The position numbers and the translations under genes were made by a program. A DNA stretch of 46,958 bases. Source: Phoronis australis (taxonomy: Eukaryota > Phoronida > Phoronidae). The notes under the pieces were generated by a model, which made no database searches, was not told the origin of the DNA, and was given only the letters and a program-made list of their open reading frames with translations. This document shows, piece after piece, positions 43,380 to 46,958 of the stretch; within the stretch, counting starts at the first letter, position 1, and every line of letters starts with the position of its first letter. The DNA lies in contig NMRA01000229.1 in assembly GCA_002633005.1 (NCBI GenBank), forward strand, positions 399,589 through 446,546, in the 5' to 3' direction.

Positions 43380-43625
43380 AGGAAGTAGAAAAGTGTGACT
43401 GTCTCCATAACTGAAACTTATTTGCGAAATTTCTTGAAAATCGCTCAAGGAACTCGCTAGATGTAGAGACTAACACGAAGAAGTAAAGTTGCCACTAGGG
43501 GCACAGTGGTAGTCAAGTACATCCCAAAACTCTCATGTGTCATCCCATTTGTAAAATTTCACATTCACCAAGGATTTGAAAATGCCAGACAAAAAGACGG
43601 GGATGACAACATAATGGGCGTACAC
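43380..43625 (+). repeat. Dispersed repeat (GCCACTAGGGGGC family)
   Basis: TTTGCGAAATTTCTTGAAAAT, GCTCAAGGAACT, TTGCCACTAGGGGCACAGTGG and CAAGTACATCCCAAAACTC parallel 11590-11720. Ends next to a GCATGC-rich palindrome (43627-43647). Confidence 0.7.
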
Positions 43626-44063
43626 ATGCATGCTTGCATGCATGCAGTCATACAGAACAAGGCAAAAGTAATCAGACAATATAAATCTTTGCCCTGCTTG
43701 ATGGCTGGTCCTGTTAATACAAAATGACTGGTAATAACTATTACGACGGCTAATTACAGAATGTTTTAGTTCCCATAATAACTTTCCTGTTTCCCTTCAT
43801 TTTTAGTCACAAAAGAAGACCACTTTGACCACGCATTCTACTTTTGCCCCAGCAGTCATGGCAAGGAATTCTGGGTTATTTTGTCTGAATACGCTTGGCT
43901 TGTACTGTTCATTAATGTTAACAACTAACCTGGAAACAACTGTTAAATGGACACTCATGGCGTGAGAAGTAATTTCACAGAAAATATCATGGAATCAATC
44001 TCACTTGAAATATTACTTCATAGCAATAGGCACACCATATGATGAACAGCAAAAATCCAGAAA
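43626..44063. other. No supported gene
   Basis: Begins with the palindrome ATGCATGCTTGCATGCAT; otherwise unremarkable. Confidence 0.4.
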
Positions 44064-44178
44064 CATGGGTGGCGCACCATAGGGGGCTGGGGGGCTATAG
44101 CCCCACGTTTTTCAATGCTACGCCGCCCATAGTCTATAGGTGGTGCACCACAGGGGGTTCAGTGCTGCGCCACCCATG
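44064..44178. mobile_element. 115-bp MITE with CATGGGTGGCGCA ends
   Basis: The ends CATGGGTGGCGCAC and GCGCCACCCATG are inverted repeats, and an internal copy of the end (GTGGTGCACCACAGGGGG, ~44149) resembles the left side. Very GC-rich against its surroundings. No clear target duplication. Confidence 0.65.
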
Positions 44179-45480
44179 AGTAACACTGATGAATACGATC
44201 TACATGGACACTGCTCAAGATATTCTAACTGAAGTTCTATGATTGTGTCCTGAGAACACCTCACTGGTTAGCTTTTTTGATCAGTTTTAATGCCTTCATT
44301 GAACGCATCAGTCAAAAACAACTTTACGCTTCCAATCATTATTTCTGACCTTTGTGACGTCAAAGCACACCCTATTGTACTGTAATACTATCCTGTTGTT
44401 TCGGTACTAGCTGCCTGCATTTTTTCACCTGCAAATGCAAAAATCAATGAGATAGTATAATAAAGTTATCTAGTCCATTAGCAGGCTACCTGTACAACAA
44501 CTGTCAAACGCTCGTGAACACCATTCACACAACTAATTTTAGCCGATCCCTGTTCACACAAACCAAACACAGCTTTTGCAACCAAAAATCAGTTCAAAAA
44601 TCTCATGTGACTAAGAACCACGTGCATTACTCAGGGAACAGTGTGTGAGAAGTGTTTATAGGTAAAAAGGTGGATGCAACACCAGGAGTCGACCTTTTTG
44701 GATATGTAGCCATGTTTTGTGAATCCACAAAATGAGTTTACAAATCCAGATGCTGTGGTCATAAGTGAGAGAGTTAATTGTGCTGTTTGAGTAGTGTGAT
44801 TACTACATTACTCCACGTCAAAAAATCCAGCCTAAATTTGTGGGAATGTTCAAGCCATGGTTGTGTAGGCTGTTGAGTAGCATGTTCCACAACAGCTTCA
44901 CTTTTTGTTGCGTTGTAATACAGAACATCACACAGCGCATTTCCATTTTGACTATTAAGTCAACTTGGAACAGTCAGTGGCTAAAATGCATAGCAAATTT
45001 ACATGTCAAACTTATGGATTTGTAATGCCAACTTGAGTTCAACGAGCATGCTGTTAGATCATGAACTTCACCTTCTATTTCAATATCAGCGACTTTGGCA
45101 GCCTACTTTTTCTCCACATCATAGCGACGATCTTCAAGTGCTGTTGGCTGTTAATTATGCCGGCCCATGCTAATTAACTTGCTGCTTGAGTTCGTTTTGA
45201 GAGACAAAAATGCTGTTACAACCATAGTTTGGACACAGGAATATCTTTGTCTTTCGATTGATGAAATTAGTGAAAGGTATCAATTAGGATGCAACATGGC
45301 GTTCCTCAACCACTAGTTCCATTGATTTGCAATCAAAAGCAGGATTCTCCAAAATCATCCCATCTCCGATCACATATACTTTCCAAGCAACCACTTTACC
45401 TTTTGATATAGGTTACTTAGTTGTAAAGATTAGAATACAAATCTTTTTTAAAATCAAGCTATGACTTCCGGTCATGGTGG
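44179..45480. other. No supported gene
   Basis: AT-rich sequence; open frame 44840-45025 has no motif or splice context. Confidence 0.4.
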
Positions 45481-45921
45481 ACTATTGTGCAGTTGACTGG
45501 ACAGTGCTCTCCGTATGTTTTCCTGTAATTTAAATGCGTCCCTTGTCATTATGAGTGATAAGTCAGAACCAAATTCACAGAAAAAGAGATAGCCAGTAAA
45601 AACAGCGAGGAGTTGAGAAATAGCACGAAGTAGGTCACGAAATTGTTGCAGGCATGGCCGGCATATCGAGCAGGCACAAAGGAAGCTAGTCTAACTGACG
45701 AGTTTAAAACTGCGCTTGTGGATCCAGAAGTTATTATGACAATTAAGAACATGTTACAAGGTTGGATACATGAAAAGTTGAATGGACTTTCTGCAGGTTT
45801 AGAAATGCAGTTTGCGGAAAACATTAAAGAAAAAGACGTAATTGCGATAAGGCCAGACCTGTGCGATTTAAAGTCATATGATCCGTTTTTAAACGTTTTA
45901 AAACATCATGAATCGGCATAA
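45481..45921 (+). pseudogene. LINE ORF1 N-terminal fragment
   Basis: From ~45643 the plus frame reads AGTKEASLTDEFKTALVDPEVIMTI.. then GLEMQFAENIKEKD, and ends at 45921. As I recall, a TDxFKTALxDPEV start followed by a coiled coil ending in LKEKD occurs at the beginning of ORF1 in some invertebrate LINEs. The piece upstream (CTATGACTTCCGGTCATGG) could be the element's 5' untranslated part. The frame stops early and no RRM or ORF2 follows, so it is a truncated copy. The alternative is a small host exon. Confidence 0.4.
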
Positions 45922-46328
45922 AAACCATTGAAATATACTCTATGGCACTTAATTAGAACTTTTCGTAAGTATGGGGTCGATCTACTGCCTGTACATATTT
46001 TTCCTTTATTTTGTTAAAATCGGCGTGTTCAAAACGAACAAATGTTTCCATAATGCTGTATGGTTTGACCTTTCGACAACTCGAAACAGTCAGCTGTTTC
46101 CGGTACTGCTTCGAAGAAGAAAAGTTCGCCTAACCAGGTAATTTATTCGTTTCTTGAACATTTTGAAGACGATATTGTTCCCTGTATGAGCTGAACAGTC
46201 TTACTATTACGCTTAGAATTAGATGAAACTACATGTACAACGCCCCTAGTGGACATAAAGATCCTAAAGAAAAGACTAATGGTCCTGTATTAACAATTAC
46301 ATTTCTTGTAAGAAAGAAAAACAAAGTA
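45922..46328. other. No supported gene
   Basis: Unremarkable AT-rich sequence with one TACATGTACA word. Confidence 0.4.
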
Positions 46329-46421
46329 AACTAGAAAGATTATTGTCACGGCGTGATAATAACGGACTCTGCGCGTGCGTATTACTGGAATTATTATGGG
46401 AAGTTACTGACAGTAACCCGT
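46329..46421 (+). repeat. 93-bp direct repeat, copy 1
   Basis: AACTAGAAAGATTATTGTCACGG to GTTACTGACAGTAACCCG; matches 46866-46958 with few substitutions. It includes a small dyad (TTATTGTCAC..GTGATAATAA). Confidence 0.9.
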
Positions 46422-46865
46422 TTACCAATATGAAAACTATTAAGGAATTCTTTAAAATTGTAGGAGAAATTACACACTAATTTTTTGATGACCTTTCCAA
46501 TAATTGACCTCTTCCGGTGTCTAGCTCAAAATTTTAGTTTGCACCTATTTCACCTGATTGGATGACCCGATTACATAGAAAAGTAATTTTTCAAATTGTC
46601 ATGTTGACTTATACATGTGCACCGATTTTGAAAAAGATAGCTTTAAATCTGAAGGAGGAGTAGCATTTTGAAAATTATATGACTTTTGCACCAAACGACC
46701 TCTTCCAGTGCAATATGGAATATGATTATTGATTATATAACCAATCAAAATTTATATACTCTCAAAAGTCATATGCTGAATTTAAAGACCCTAGCTGCAC
46801 CCAATTTGGAGTTATTAAGCGTCAAAGTTGGTCGGAAGAAGAATAAGAATAAGAATAAGAATAAG
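46422..46865 (+). repeat. Spacer between the 93-bp repeats, with a doubled motif and (AATAAG)n
   Basis: GACCTCTTCCGGTGT (~46508) and GACCTCTTCCAGTGC (~46698) recur 190 bases apart. A run of AATAAG hexamers (46840-46866) leads into repeat copy 2. The open frame 46686-46871 ends in the hexamer tract and is not a gene. Confidence 0.6.
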
Positions 46866-46958
46866 AACTAGAAAGATTGTTGTCACGGTGTGACAATAAC
46901 GGACTCTGCGCGTGCGTATTACTGGAATTATTAAGGGAAGTTACTGACAGCAACCCGT
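46866..46958 (+). repeat. 93-bp direct repeat, copy 2, reaching the window edge
   Basis: Second copy of 46329-46421, 537 bases downstream. The window ends inside or at the end of the shared part, so the full repeat length is unknown. Confidence 0.9.

Overview
The window is animal nuclear DNA from a repeat-rich, AT-leaning genome. Genes are sparse and split by introns with consensus GT..AG sites, or else intronless. Decayed transposons are dense, and TACATGTA-type words are common. The families seen are an intronless FKRP-like Golgi enzyme, an SGNH/tyrosine-recombinase retroelement, THAP remnants and LINEs with microsatellite tails. Together they suggest a marine invertebrate, possibly a non-vertebrate deuterostome such as a hemichordate or cephalochordate; that placement is inference from family content only.

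Layout. 1-2577: no supported gene, one (TA)n tract. 2578-4425 (minus): the clearest protein gene, a type II membrane protein of the fukutin-related (FKRP/LicD) family, probably preceded by a 5'UTR intron. 5.3-15.6 kb: almost entirely repeats, namely a hairpin, two loci of a ~295-bp composite satellite, a 1.63-kb element flanked by TTAA whose unoccupied target is preserved in a second copy of the host repeat at 11.9-12.2 kb, a 2-copy ~410-bp tandem repeat, a 195-bp exact-spaced duplication next to a single N, and a 462-bp inverted-repeat element. 17.3-18.9 kb: second copy of the 1.6-kb element. 19.2-19.4 kb: an odd GTCGGC/GCCGAC cluster. 21.5-24.3 kb (minus): a multi-exon pseudogene of a conserved but uncharacterised C2H2 protein family. 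26.9-27.3 kb (minus): a frameshifted THAP-domain gene. 28.4-28.7 kb (minus): LINE ORF1 remnant. 29.1-31.35 kb (minus): a deleted tyrosine-recombinase retrotransposon that keeps the split direct repeats A1-(SGNH, YR)-B1-A2-B2. 31.8-34.95 kb (plus): four exons with matching phase from an unidentified gene. 35-41.5 kb: isolated candidate exons, minisatellites and a 5'-truncated LINE (38.27-39.36 kb) interrupted by a 273-bp insertion with a 94-bp near-perfect palindrome and an 8-bp target duplication. 42.5-46.96 kb: small inverted-repeat elements, dispersed repeats, a LINE ORF1 fragment, and a repeat pair running into the window end.

The genes do not form a pathway or operon. The main interest is the record of nested insertions with readable order, the split-direct-repeat retroelement, and the decayed genes. 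No rRNA, tRNA, CRISPR array or bacterial-type operon is visible. All identifications come from reading the sequence and from remembered family signatures; nothing was searched.
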